From positions 24,058,154 to 24,122,153 of the forward strand of contig CM068552.1 of assembly GCA_035048495.1 (NCBI GenBank): DNA of 64,000 nt, written 5' to 3'. This stretch comes from Euptelea pleiosperma. Taxonomy: Eukaryota > Streptophyta > Magnoliopsida > Ranunculales > Eupteleaceae. The notes below the pieces were generated by a model. That model was not told the DNA's origin and searched no databases. It worked only from the letters and a program-made list of their open reading frames with translations. Below are positions 1 through 10,840 of this stretch, one piece after another; within the stretch, counting starts at the first letter, position 1; each line of letters begins with the position of its first letter. Both the position numbers and the translations under genes were made by a program.

Positions 1-320
1 TGCCCGATCAATCCTCGATACCTTGACCTTCCATTTGTCCCCAGGCTATCAATATCGAGAACAATACTGATATTGAGTATGGTTTGGATCTTTCTCACCC
101 TCATCCTATTTAATGCTTATTTAAGACCATATTCAATTGGTAGTCTGATACAAAATACAACTAAGACCTACTTTAATCAAAATACAAAAAAACAACAGTA
201 CATAGGGACATGTGTCACTTTCGTCGCTTCTTCCTCCTTTCTCACCCATCCTTTGCTTACTCTCAACCCACTTTCCTAATGTGGTTGAGAATCGTAAGTT
301 ATTAATTATGTTGATAACTG
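1..320. repeat. Dispersed repeat, copy 1 of a direct pair
   Basis: This stretch recurs as a diverged direct repeat at about 4915-5232, offset about 4914 bp. Both copies contain tattgagtat, taagaccatattcaatt and acatgtgtcacttt in the same order. No convincing protein or LTR boundary is visible and the left end is cut by the window, so it could be part of a longer element. Confidence 0.6.
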
Positions 321-402
321 ATAAAAAATTGGTCGAGAAAATAGATCTATTCATAATATGACTTAAGAAGATAATATGAAGAGTCAAATATTTAACTGTA
401 AC
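291..402. repeat. Dispersed repeat R, left half, split by the CACTA element
   Basis: Together with 2216-2600 this matches 18533-18861 (shared tcaaatattta, then acattgtggaatgacgatga and gaggattattatgattt). In the copy at 18533 the two halves are contiguous, which supports insertion of the CACTA element between 402 and 2216. The nature of the repeat is unknown. Confidence 0.5.
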
Positions 403-2215
403 CACTACAAGAAAAATGGTTATTAGTGGCGAACTTTTAACTGTGGCTATAAAAAAACTGCCACTATAGAGGTTTTTAGCGGCGACCGGGAAATTGACTT
501 CCGCTATAAGGTTGACGTGAAAAGTTGGAGGGAAAAATATGACGACTTTTACTGGCGGCTTTCTACTGACTGCCGCTATAGAGCGTATCAACGGCGGTTT
601 TTTATCTGGCCGCCGCTATAGGTACGAGATTAGCGGCGGTTATATAAAAGACCGCCGATAAATGCCTCTATAGCGACGGACAGAACTAGCCGCTGCTAAA
701 AACGTTTGCAGATAAAAAAATAAAAGACGACAAATGTATCCCTTCTCTCTCTCCTCGCTCTATCTCTCCACCAAAGACCCAAAGAAGATCACATCCTTCT
801 CCTTAGCCCCTCTGCCAGTGGTACACTGTCACCATCATCGTCGCCGTCAACTTCTTCTGTCGCCGTACCTCGTCGGTAAGTGATTTCTCATTTTTTTGTT
901 TAAACCCTAAGTTTTTTTTCTTTTTTAATTCCCTTTTCCATCGACAACTATATGGATGTTTTTCCAATCCGATCAGAAATCATTCTGATTTGTGATTTTA
1001 AACCTTTCGATTTTGTACCCCGAGCTCAAATTCCCACAGTTAAAATCAATGCATGAAAATGACTTTAATCAAATGCTTATAAATGGACCTACAAACCAAA
1101 AATTAGCTCGATTAGTGATTTCTAAGCATTTGGAGTCGTTCTCTTGGATTCAAATCACTAATCCGATTGATTTTGGTATGTAGGTCCACCGAGGGTTGGG
1201 CAAACATCCAAAAATTAGCTTGATTAGTGATTTCTAAGTATTTGAAGTCATTATCTTGGGTTGAAATCACTAATCCGATCGATTTTGGTACGTAGGTCCA
1301 CCTAGGGTTGGGCAAATATCCATATGATTAGGGTTGGGCAAAAATACATACGTAGGTTTAGGCATTTCAAACTTAGAACTGAAATCCATTTCGGGACCTC
1401 GACGTCTAAATTGGGCAAACGAGGTCCGAATCTCCGGAAATCTCTTCCAACACTTCAAACGCGTTGAAACAGATGTGTTGGAAGAGACGGGGTCAAATAC
1501 CAAGGTCCGGTTGGAAAATTATAATCAGTTATAGGTTTGAAGTACAACACAGTGAGTTATAGGTTTATTAGATATTTCAATTTTTAATTAAGTCGAGTTT
1601 TAAAGAATTAATTTTTTTATTATAAGTTTTAGCATTTATTATTCTAATTAATTTTTTATTTTGCAGGACCCAACTGATGACTGACTGCATATCTTGTCTC
1701 TCTTTTCTTTTTTTTTATGGATGTTTTTGAACCATGGATATTGTAATAATTTTAATTTTAATGAATAGTTTATTCTATATTTTCTTAGTAGATTTAGTTG
1801 GCTATAAATATGATACATGTTACATGTTACAGGTATTACAAGTTACAAGTGACAGTTGGTAAGAATTTTTTTACTTATACGGTGGCTCCTAGTCGCAGCT
1901 AAAGCCTACGGAAGACATTTAGGTCACTGGCCATTGCTAAATGTCTCTATTAGTGTGGGTTTGTGTTGGCCGCTGCTAAATGTCAATATTAACGATGGTT
2001 TTGTTTCGACCGCCGCTAAAATTACTATAGTGGCGGGCAATGACCGCCTCTAAAGGTCATTTCGCTGTCGATAATAATGGAACCCACGACTTTATCCGTT
2101 GATTGGGAGGCACTTTTAGCGATGACCATTTTGCAGTTGGCCGCCGCTAAAACCTTTAGCGATGGAGGTATTAGCGGCGGCCTCGACCGTCGCTAATACC
2201 CTTTTTCCTGTAGTG
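403..2215. mobile_element. Non-autonomous CACTA (En/Spm-type) DNA transposon
   Basis: The left end reads CACTACAAGAAAAA and the right end is its near inverse, ttttcctgtagtg, the terminal signature of plant CACTA elements. Both subterminal regions (about 420-700 and 1880-2210) are dense in short GC-rich repeats of the form tagcggcgg or gccgccgctaaa in both orientations, expected as transposase-binding repeats of this superfamily. The interior has no transposase ORF. It has a pyrimidine-rich leader-like stretch near 740-870 followed by ggtaagtgattt, which resembles a 5' UTR with a splice donor, and a 112-bp tandem duplication. The 3-bp target duplication is not clean (aac against att), so the insertion is probably old. 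An occupied/empty comparison with 18533-18861 supports the boundaries. Confidence 0.85.
1090..1315. repeat. 112-bp imperfect tandem duplication inside the CACTA element
   Basis: The block beginning aattagctcgattagtgattt recurs 112 bp downstream as aattagcttgattagtgattt. Each copy carries gatttctaag, a caaatcacta-type stretch, gattttggta and gtaggtccacc. The overlapping short ORFs on both strands here arise from the duplication. Confidence 0.8.
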
Positions 2216-2600
2216 ATTAACATGGAACAATATGATTACATGACATTGATAAAATATGAAAAACAAGTACAAAATACATTGTGGAATGACGATGATGAGG
2301 TAAAAATTGGAGTCGACTAGAGTAACATTTACAAGTCACAGGTTGGTTGGGATTCTGTAATCACCAAATTAATGGTCTTATATGTTAATTGGGCCACACA
2401 TTTACAGCAATGAATGGAACATCAAAAATATTTTTATTTGTTTGTGTCAAGCTAACTTGAGTCCAGAGGATTATTATGATTTCTTTTTATCTAAACCAAA
2501 GTTAGAAAATCTCAAACTATATGGGAAGAAAATAATGCAGGTCTACACAGACAACATATTTGGCATCTTCCATTGAAACCCACTGATTGGAGAAAGACTT
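2216..2600. repeat. Dispersed repeat R, right half
   Basis: Continuation of the repeat interrupted at 402. It is similar to 18610-18850, including a shared run around cacatttacagcaatgaatg. A short open frame here looks incidental: I recognise no domain. Confidence 0.5.
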
Positions 2601-3248
2601 TGATACTTGTTCAATTCAAAATTTAGTGATTCTTCTTTAGTTATTACCTTCTAAGGGACCTTTGCAAGATATGATGCTGCATGTAAGGAAATATGTGACG
2701 GTCATTATATTGCTTGTTTACCTATGAATTTTGCCCCCATATTCTCCAAACTGCAATTTTGCAGCCATTGGTGCAATCATTATTAATTAGGGTTGGAAAG
2801 AACATGCCATAATATTGCATGTGTTTTTAAACCTTTTGAGTGCCTTCTTGATAAGTCCTCTCTATGCATGCCTTGAATATACTACATTGAATAATCCATA
2901 TTTGAATTTTCAAGTTGATATCCCCTTGTCATAGTCAGCATGTACCCTTAGATAATGGGACGAGAAAGAAAATTTTATGTTTATATCATTACAGATTATT
3001 AGTTTGTATTATTTCATAGAGTTTGTGAGATTCAATGGCCTTCTCGGACCTAATATGTCAAGAGGACCATACAATTACATAATAACATTGAATGATATTA
3101 CAAATATTAGTTTATACAAGTTTTAGATATAAAAATTTACGTAGATCTAAAAATACATCCATACATAAACATAAGGTAACAAAATATTATTTAATTTTTA
3201 TCTAAACAATCAAGCTAATTTGTCTATACAACAATACTCAAACCCTAT
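2601..3248. other. AT-rich intergenic DNA, nothing recognised
   Basis: No long ORF, splice-like coding pattern or clear repeat boundary seen. Confidence 0.4.
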
Positions 3249-3591
3249 TGTAAAGCACAATTAGGGTTCTAAGATGCGAAGAGGAAGGAGGAGAATAAAA
3301 AGAGAAAAGATGACGTAGAAAGAAGATGAAGTCGAACTAATATGTTGAACTTACATTAATCTACCTTCACAATTATTTTATATACTAATGCTATAATAAA
3401 GATAACAGTACAGAAATACCCTTATGTTACATTAACACATTCTCTCAAATTATGTATATATCATATATACCTAACTTATTAGAATATAAGAATCCACTAA
3501 TTGATATTTTGACTTCATATACGGAGTACAAATGTCACCATTTTTCTCTGATGAAGTGGCAATTGACTTCAATGTGTTTGGTTATCTCATG
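3249..3591 (-). mobile_element. Copia remnant: 3' LTR plus RNase H scrap
   Basis: On the minus strand 3591-3549 reads HEITKHIEVNCHF, the conserved C-terminal RNase H motif of Copia elements (compare [13 protein letters not shown] near 44300). Beyond it is a decayed PPT-like run and then sequence that ends in plus orientation as attaaca at 3437, like an LTR border. Sequence 3249-3437 has the size and makeup (tagggttctaagat, then gaagaggaaggagg) of the 196-bp LTR at 43923-44118. The intervening coding part is gone. The LTR limits are inferred. Confidence 0.45.
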
Positions 3592-4914
3592 AAAATAAGA
3601 TTAAAAATAGTCTTTAATAACCTTAATTCTCTTTAAGTGTTTTATTTATCATTTTGGATAATTAGAATTTATTTCAAATTTTTACATCTTATTTTCACTC
3701 ACCTTGTATTTATTAATCATTATATGTATATTACAAGATATCTACAACTTTTTAGAAAATTTTCAAAACTTTTGATTTTGGTGGGTATTTTGGTAATTTT
3801 CATATAGGATCGTTAATTAGCTTTTGTAAGACCCATGGAATGAGATTATTTTTTAGACATATGGTTGATGTATTATTTAATTTATTATACGTTATATTTA
3901 ATTATAATGATTACACATGTTAAATTAAGTTTATTTATTTAATTACATATTACTTAGAGATTGTACACATAGTGCTTACACATGAGTTGATTGAGTGTGT
4001 GTCAATACACTAGTTTCTAGAACATGAGGACTAGGATAATATTTTAATATAATTAATTAATTATACTAGTCTACATGGCTGCTACATAAGCAATCACTTT
4101 AATAAAATTAGAATTAATGCTTTAGCTTAAACCATTGCCAACTCATCAAAAGTCAACCAAAATCTATTAAATATATACTACCCTTGAGACATCCCATACT
4201 CATCACCTATCTCCCCTCTCCTTGTGTTGTTTAATTTTTGTTTCCTCTCATATAAATCCTAGTTGTATCCCCCATTTCCATTGTTAAGTTGTCATATTTT
4301 TTCTTGGATATTCAAAACTCCACCACAAAAATTAGCATAATTTTTCTCTTAGTTGTCCTAAACTATGCTCATCTAGGAGACCACTTTTGCCCTTTGAATA
4401 TCATAAAAAGAAAGAAGAAGGAAAATGTTAGTTGTTACTCTTTTTTCTATGCATTTATTTTACGCTTGCTATTATTTACTTAAGATAAGTTTTCATCTCT
4501 ATCCCTATTTTTCCGTGGTAATTTTCATTAAAAATACTATGTATATACATGTGCTTAAATGTCTTATTATGTTTTTATTACGTTATTCAAATCTCATGTT
4601 GATAATACTTTCTAATTTTTCAAAATAAGATATATTAGTCTATTTTGTATATTTTCATCATTTTTAGGCTTTCGAATAACTCGAAATGAAATTTCTTATT
4701 GAGGGTAGTTGGACCCCTTCAGAATGTTAAATAGACATGAATTTTAGAGGGTCGTGAGATCAATATTTATAATAACACATCCAAAATTTAGACCTGTTGG
4801 ACTTATGGTTTTTGAGTTGTGAGTTTCACACTATTTATCTAATTTAGAGATCTATTTTTAACAGGTTTCTGTTGTGCACATTGTTAGCGCTTTCTATATT
4901 TGTTATGCATCCAT
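3592..4914. other. AT-rich intergenic DNA, unassigned
   Basis: No coding gene recognised. A TATA-like atataaatcc near 4251 followed by a pyrimidine-rich stretch could be part of an old LTR, but no paired copy or primer-binding site was found. Confidence 0.35.
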
Positions 4915-5232
4915 CAATTTACTTGGCCTAAACAATCTCTATACCTTGAGCTTTCATTTGCCCCATGATGGAGAGCAACACTAATATTGAGTATGGTGTG
5001 GATCTTTTTCTGCCTTACCCTATTTAATACTCATTTAAGACCATATTCAATTTGTAGTCTGATGCACAATACAATCGAGACTTACTTTAATCAAAACATA
5101 GAGACATGTGTCACTTTTGTCCCTTCTTCGTCCTTTCTTACCCATCCTCTCCTTATACTCAACCCTCACCATCGTCATAATGTGGCTAATGTAAGGAATA
5201 TAACTATATTCTATTTGGTTAAATTTTGTATG
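4915..5232. repeat. Dispersed repeat, copy 2 of a direct pair
   Basis: Diverged direct copy of 1-320, with several short deletions. It lacks the cacaacagtacata stretch of copy 1. Confidence 0.6.
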
Positions 5233-5269
5233 ACAAAACACAATTGTAACCAATCCTGTAGTGTGTTAG

Positions 5270-5960
5270 TTAGCCCGAGAGTGTGTTAGTAGTTATACCA
5301 CTCTGATTGTCTAAAGACTCAGAAGATTGAAGATTAATTAATCTAAAGACTCAGATGTTTGTCTGATTTATCCGTACTCACACATATGGGATGATAAGTG
5401 ACTTAGATACCCTAGAGATATGAGATTTAATAATGATATTCACATAGAATTAAGTCATGAAATAAGGGTATCTAATTCAGGGCCTAAGGGACTTAAAAAA
5501 TTGAATTCGGAGGTGGATTAGAGTCTTAAGTCCAATCAATTAGACTTGCAAGCCCAATCAATTGGACAGAGCCCAATCGATTGGATCAGCAACTCAACTG
5601 ATTAGACTATTCCGAAAAACTTTTTTAAAAGTGCCTAATCGATTGAACCTTGAGCTCGATTGATTGGACTTACACAAGAATAAGTTTTTCTATTTCGGAA
5701 ATAGTTCTAATTGTACCCAAGTACTTGCTATTAGCCTTGGCTTGGTTACTTTCTCTATATAAAGGAACTTTAAGGTTGTAAAATTGTAAAACCTTAAAAA
5801 TCCTTATAAGGGTATTTTGGTCCATATGAAATTTTCTAGACTCTTTTCTATGCTTTTTCTTCATTAAATATCTTATTTTAATTGTTAGAACAACTACATT
5901 CTATTTCGGTCATTTTCGAGAAAGTTGAATTTTAGGGTCTTAGGTCCTATTCATGCGGGC
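5270..5960 (+). mobile_element. LTR-like fragment with AATCGATTGG motif cluster
   Basis: Between 5530 and 5670 there are about six degenerate copies of the palindromic word CCAATCGATTGG (for example cccaatcgattgga). They lie some 100 bp upstream of a TATA-like ctatataaagg near 5755. The order, motif cluster then TATA, is that of the U3 region of the Copia LTR at 22924-24536, but the rest of the sequence aligns poorly. I read it as a remnant of a related LTR. No borders are visible. Confidence 0.45.
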
Positions 5961-6617
5961 CCACGTGGGCACAGTGGGACACGTATAATTTCTGAAACCA
6001 TTTTGAATTCATTAGGTATTAATTATTATTAAATATCATAAGAATAATTTTAATAAGCAATACAAAATTTGTTAACTATACATTATATTTATATTAATTT
6101 TGGTGTTATGTATGTGTATGTACATTATAGTAATTATCATTTTAGTATAGGTTATACACCATCCATTATTAAAATGTTATCGAATGTATTATTATAGTGT
6201 ATAGTATGTAAGTAATTAATGGGGTACTTAATATTAATGAGCCCGTAAGTAAATAGTTCTAATTAAAACCCATGTCATTCATAACATATTATAAGGTATA
6301 TTTTAATTAAAATAAGTCAAACCCTTTATGCATAACACATTCCACCATCATAAGATAAAAGCTTGCTAACATACACTTAAAATAATAAAAGAATTTTAAA
6401 ACTCAAATCCATTACATTAGACCGTACATTTTTTTTAATAAAACTTTTGATAACTTTTTCATAGTTCACTCAACAACCATTATTTAATATTATTATACAA
6501 AACTCTATTTTATTTTAGTTTTATTCAAAACTAATGGTTGAACCACAAAACTAAACTTTTAAACTTTTTCCTTACTAATGTTTTAATATATATATAGGTT
6601 AGGATCGGGAGACAACA
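5961..6617. other. AT-rich intergenic DNA, nothing recognised
   Basis: No ORF or repeat I can define. Confidence 0.4.
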
Positions 6618-6952
6618 ATTTTCACAACATTTTCTACAACGAAAAATTGGCGTTGGCCAATATATAAATTATACATTTTGGAATTGGATGACTTTTGGCG
6701 AGGAGATCGTCCTCACAAAAGTTCAAATCATTCTGACATTCGTAGACTGATTTAGAAGTTGAAGAATTATGGATCGTCTATTTTAACCGTTAACTTGAAG
6801 ACTACACTTGATGGGGTTAGAAATTTCAGAATGGGTTGATTTTTGGTACGAGTGATCTATATGGTGAGGAGATCATCCTCACCAAAAATTAGCTATTGAT
6901 TCATCTTCCATGTGGGTACGCCAAAAATTGTTGTATAAAATGTTGTGAAAAT
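6618..6952. mobile_element. MITE-like element with about 34-bp terminal inverted repeats
   Basis: The left arm 6618-6652 (attttcacaacattttctac, then aacgaaaaattggcg) is inverted at 6919-6952 (cgccaaaaattg, then ttgtataaaatgttgtgaaa). The interior has no ORF. Parts of the interior (gtgaggagatcatcctcacc and neighbours) recur near 62760-62850 and, inverted, near 63385-63480, so it belongs to a dispersed family. No certain target duplication was found. Confidence 0.6.
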
Positions 6953-7498
6953 TATATATATACCCTTTTAATTATCACATTAGTCCAATAAAATCAGAAG
7001 AGAGTAAGAATCATAGATTTTATGATAAGTAGATCAACAATAGAATATATAGCAACAAGTATATCATAATTTAACAAATATTTCCAATATACCACATAAC
7101 ATTTTAAGTGTAATTGATTTCTCTCCCTTTTTGTCATACATTGACAAAGGGAAGAATCCAAATCATGAGATGAAAGAAAAAATATTAACGATAGCGCAAT
7201 AATCATCATAAATCCACCACAAATATATCAGAACAAAATACCATCCAAATCAATAGATATGGCCATAAGTGCTGATCAAAATAATCATCAAACATATAAA
7301 AAATCCCATCAAACAACCATACCATCCAAGTATAAATATATATGGTCAACAGATTGACCCAATAAACCATAATGTCTAACCTTTCATAACCACACAAGTA
7401 CCAAAGTATCTCAGTATCAAATAGTACATATCAATAGTATCAAATAATAGATCCCAAAAGAAAATGTACTATTGATCTAAAAAGAGAGCAGTCGTGCT

Positions 7499-8626
7499 CT
7501 AATCATAGTCCTCATCCTCATCGGCATTATCAGCATCTTCATCTGCATCCTCTTCTTTATCTTCGTCTTCTTCAATTTTTTCATCTTTATCTTCGTCTTC
7601 TTCGTCGTCTCCAGCCACAAAAGGCACGATGGTTTCCTCAGGTGAAGACTCTGGATAGTCAGGTTGCTGAGACCTAAGAAATAAAGTCATACGCTGCTGT
7701 CGTCGAGAAAATTTGTCAATCGACGCATAAAGATTGTCCAATTTGGACGAAAGCCCTGCAATGGATGCAGACACAGAGGGACACCGAGATACAGAACTTG
7801 AAGTAGAAGTAGAAGCAGAAGAGTCACCTACTAACATTTTACTAAATGTAGCTTGATTGATAGGTGAGATAGGATGTAGTGTTTTATCGAAGTCAAGAAT
7901 ATGGACTTTGTAATGACTCAGAATTTTTGAAATCAGAATGCCAAATGGCAAAGACCGCTTACGATTCTCAATTGCCAAATTTTCGACCATCAGATGAAAG
8001 ACAACTGAAGGACCACATATACTTGTGCCTTGAGAGATACAATACAAAATGTACTGAATATAGGGTCTGATCTCACTATAATGTCTGGCCTTTGGGACCA
8101 AATTGTAGGAGAAGATTAACCCTAACAAATGGTACATGGGAAGTAATTCCCGAGTAACCAAGTCAGAGTTCCAATGAACTACCTTCCCACAGATGGCTTT
8201 AGAAATAGCCTTTTTGTTCTTAAGAGGTAGAGAAAGGAGGAAAATTCCTCCATTAGGTACACAACGAAGACCAGTAATCTTTAAAATCAAAGATAAAGTG
8301 ATTTTGAACCTAACTCCTCGAACCTCGGAATAAATAAATGGACCTTCTGGATCATGATTGTTCAGGTTGTAATAAAACATTCTGACTAACTCAAGATATG
8401 CAATACCAGAAATGAAAAGAAGTTTATACCAACCTATCGAATTCAGAAGATTGGGGATTCCAGTCATGGTCACTTTCTTTTCGATTACCCCACGCTCCAC
8501 AGCAACGGCTATTTTAATATAGTTATTCAAAAAGCTAGCCCTAGCCATGAGATTGATGAAAATGCTAAGAGGATAGGGATCACTAGAAGATGACTCACCT
8601 CTTGCTCTTTTCCCTTGTGGAGTCAT
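7499..8626 (-). CDS. Retrotransposon accessory ORF, plant-transposon-protein-like
   Basis: An intact 375-codon reading frame sits between RNase H and the 3' end of a degenerate Copia element. The start at 8626 (protein begins MTPQGKRARGESSSSD) is preferred over an ATG 24 nt upstream, because the related ORF at 28083 starts at the matching place after a similar ttcttgttctt leader. The N-terminal 20 residues are basic and serine-rich. The middle, about residues 20-270, is globular (motifs LELVRMFYYNL, ELLPMYHLLGLIFSYNL). A serine-rich linker follows, and the last 45 or so residues are almost all Asp/Glu. The middle resembles the family often annotated as putative plant transposon protein (Transposase_32), recalled rather than searched. 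Its function is unknown. A TATA-like box and motif cluster lie just upstream. It is uninterrupted while the pol frames of the same element are wrecked. Confidence 0.7.
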   Translation of the reverse strand: MTPQGKRARGESSSSDPYPLSIFINLMARASFLNNYIKIAVAVERGVIEKKVTMTGIPNLLNSIGWYKLLFISGIAYLELVRMFYYNLNNHDPEGPFIYSEVRGVRFKITLSLILKITGLRCVPNGGIFLLSLPLKNKKAISKAICGKVVHWNSDLVTRELLPMYHLLGLIFSYNLVPKARHYSEIRPYIQYILYCISQGTSICGPSVVFHLMVENLAIENRKRSLPFGILISKILSHYKVHILDFDKTLHPISPINQATFSKMLVGDSSASTSTSSSVSRCPSVSASIAGLSSKLDNLYASIDKFSRRQQRMTLFLRSQQPDYPESSPEETIVPFVAGDDEEDEDKDEKIEEDEDKEEDADEDADNADEDEDYD

Positions 8627-8792
8627 TAGAACAAAAAGAAATTTCACCAAAAATTTGGGTAATGGTGAGAGTAGAAATCTCTAGAAAGATATTAGATTTG
8701 AGGGTTAGAGGGTTTCTCAAATGGGAATGAAAGAGTACAAAAAAATTTTCTAGGGTTCCAAAAGGTTTCAAATGACCCAAAATTGATTTGGG

Positions 8793-8803
8793 ATAATTTA
8801 TAA
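8793..8803 (-). promoter_or_regulatory. TATA-like box upstream of the accessory ORF
   Basis: The minus strand reads ttataaatta about 170 bp upstream of the ATG at 8626 and just downstream of the GGTCGACC motif cluster. The arrangement copies that of an LTR U3 region. It is inferred from position and sequence only. Confidence 0.45.
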
Positions 8804-8811
8804 CAGAGGGC

Positions 8812-9080
8812 GGCGGACCGGACATGGGTCGACCAGCCCGCGAAACTAATATTAGGTTCGGGTGCGAGGCGCGGTCGACCGGTCATAATGGTCGGTCGAC
8901 TGGACATGTTCGGTCGATCGAATCTTTTGTTCGGTCGGCTCGAGCCCGCAAAACCAATTTCAAAAAACCAAAAAGAATTTACTTTAATCGGCCGGTCAAT
9001 ATCTTCGGTCGACCCGACTTCGCAAAAAAACTTTTCTAAAACCCAATCGCCTCGACAATTTATTCGGTCGGCCTGAATTC
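8812..9080. repeat. GGTCGACC palindromic motif cluster upstream of the accessory ORF
   Basis: About eight degenerate copies of a GC-rich palindromic word (gggtcgaccagc, cggtcgaccggtc, gtcggtcgactgg, ttcggtcgatcg, ttcggtcggctcg, tcggtcgacccg) stand out from AT-rich surroundings. The same word family makes up the clusters inside this element's own LTR (13515-13750) and the solo LTR (16985-17190). Confidence 0.8.
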
Positions 9081-9345
9081 GTAAATGTCAATTCCAAAAG
9101 CAAAATATCACCAATATACCAAATAATCATATATTCCATAATATCACCAAAGAAATTATGTACCCAATATTATATGGTATAAAATATCATTACACAAAAG
9201 AATTCAACTAACAATAGCAATTCCAGATTTACAAAAATAATCTAACCATCATTTTAGATGATTAGATGATTATACTAACTGAAAAAATAAAAATAAGATA
9301 TTCAATATGGCTTCAATTATTTCAATTAGTACCACACAAAATTAA

Positions 9346-9895
9346 TCAATAGGATAAATTCCTATAGACTTTCCTCAAATATTCAAATTTGAGCGAATCT
9401 AAAGGTTTGATCAAAATATCTGCAAGTTGAATTTCTGTATTCTCATGCTCTAATGAAATTATCTGTTCTTCAACCAATTCTCGAATAAAGTGATGTCTAA
9501 TATCAATGTGCTTGGTTCTAGAGTACTGTACAGGATTTTTAGAAATACAAATAGCACTCGTGTTATCACAGAATAAATTCATAGATCCTTGATCAATTCC
9601 ATAATCCAACAACATTTGTTTCATCCAAATTAACTGGGCATAGCAGCTACTGGCGGCAATGTATTCCGCTTCAGAGTTGATAATGATATAGCATTTTGTT
9701 TCATACTGTACCAAGTTACCAAACAATTTCCAATATAAAAACACCCATCAATAGTGCTTTTCCAATCATTAATAATTCTTGTCCAGTCAGCATCAGAATA
9801 ACTAGCAATTTCACTATTAGTCTCAAGAGGATACTAGAGACCGTATTCAATGGTTCCACTGACATTCTTAATAATTCTCCTAACATCCATCTTTT
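9346..9895 (-). pseudogene. Copia RNase H, broken
   Basis: The minus strand encodes SYSDADW (first catalytic Asp region), then NSEAEYIAASSCYAQLIWMK, NLFCDNTSAICISKNPVQ and SRTKHIDIRHHFIRELVE, the RNase H signature of Copia polyproteins, ending with LADILIKPL. A stop replaces the Trp expected in the upstream YGLWYP stretch, and the join near 9745 changes frame. The reverse transcriptase that should precede it is missing, so it cannot support transposition. Confidence 0.85.
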
Positions 9896-9959
9896 AGAGT
9901 TAAAATTTTAAAACACAAGCTAATGCCAAGAGAATCCTAATAGATACTAGTCTAGCTAC

Positions 9960-10318
9960 CAGGGCAAAGGTCTGATCAAACCAATGCCTTCAACACTTTT
10001 AGAGTCAAACTTTCTAAGGTTTTCTTTGTCTTTGAGCATGTAACATTTACAGCCAAAGACTTTGAAATATTTTATATTTGGTCTGACAATGTTTCAAATT
10101 TCATAGGCTGACTGCAAGGTTCCTATCCTTAGATAAACACGACTGATCGTGTAATATGCAGTATTCACTGCTTCAGCCCACAAATTTCCTGTGAGATTTT
10201 TTGAAAACTTGCATATGTGGTCTTTGTCACAAATATGACTAATACTAAGAATGTTATATTTTAGACCATCTACACACAATACATTCTCAATCTTAGATAT
10301 TCTTGGACCTTTGATAGT
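9960..10318 (-). pseudogene. Copia integrase, core-deleted
   Basis: On the minus strand a GAG-pre-integrase-like stretch (NILSISHICDKDHICKFSKN) runs straight into NLWAEAVNTAYYTISRVYLR and then, after a stop, KYFKVFGCKCYMLKDKENLR. The last two are sequences downstream of the integrase catalytic core. The DDE core itself is missing, so an internal deletion near 10190 has fused the two ends. Confidence 0.75.
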
Positions 10319-10840
10319 TCATCTACTAATTATCTTAGCACTACTACCATCACCAAATATCACATCACCATCATGGCATTCATCAAAAGAACAGAAATGA
10401 GATCTTTCTCCAGTCATGTGTCTGGAGCATCCACTATCCAAATACCACTTAGAAGTTTCATTTGAAATTGAAGCTGTATGAATAGACAAACATTTTTTAA
10501 CAAATTTTTTATCCCATCTTTTTATAAGAGATTTATCATTATTTTTCTTATTGGAAAGAGAGTTATTAATATTTTCTTTTATAGCTCTAGCTCTAGCATT
10601 TAAAGCAGCTACTTTCATAAATAATTCATTTTTATTATTTTGTTTTCTAGTTTCTTCCAAAATCTGTAGGTTTTTTATTCTTTCATTTTCTTCCTTTTGC
10701 TTTAGAAATTCTAACTTCTTTTTAAGTACAAGACAATTATATTTGTTATGTCCAGAATGTCTACAATAATGACTAATGATATTCAAATTTTCAGTTTGTT
10801 CATTTTGGGTTGAATCCATAGTAGTTTTACAAATTAACAC
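10319..10840 (-). pseudogene. Copia protease region with zinc knuckle remnant
   Basis: The 173-residue frame contains HYCRHSGHNKYNC, a CCHC knuckle that has lost its first Cys. A Lys/Glu-rich coiled-coil stretch follows, then WYLDSGCSRHMTG, the aspartic protease active-site motif of Copia elements with DSG intact. FGDGSSAKI is near the end. The frame itself is open, but gag upstream and integrase downstream are broken. Confidence 0.85.

Noticed and set aside
133..591. 152-codon minus-strand ORF
   Set aside because: It crosses the CACTA border and a dispersed repeat; no domain, so chance.
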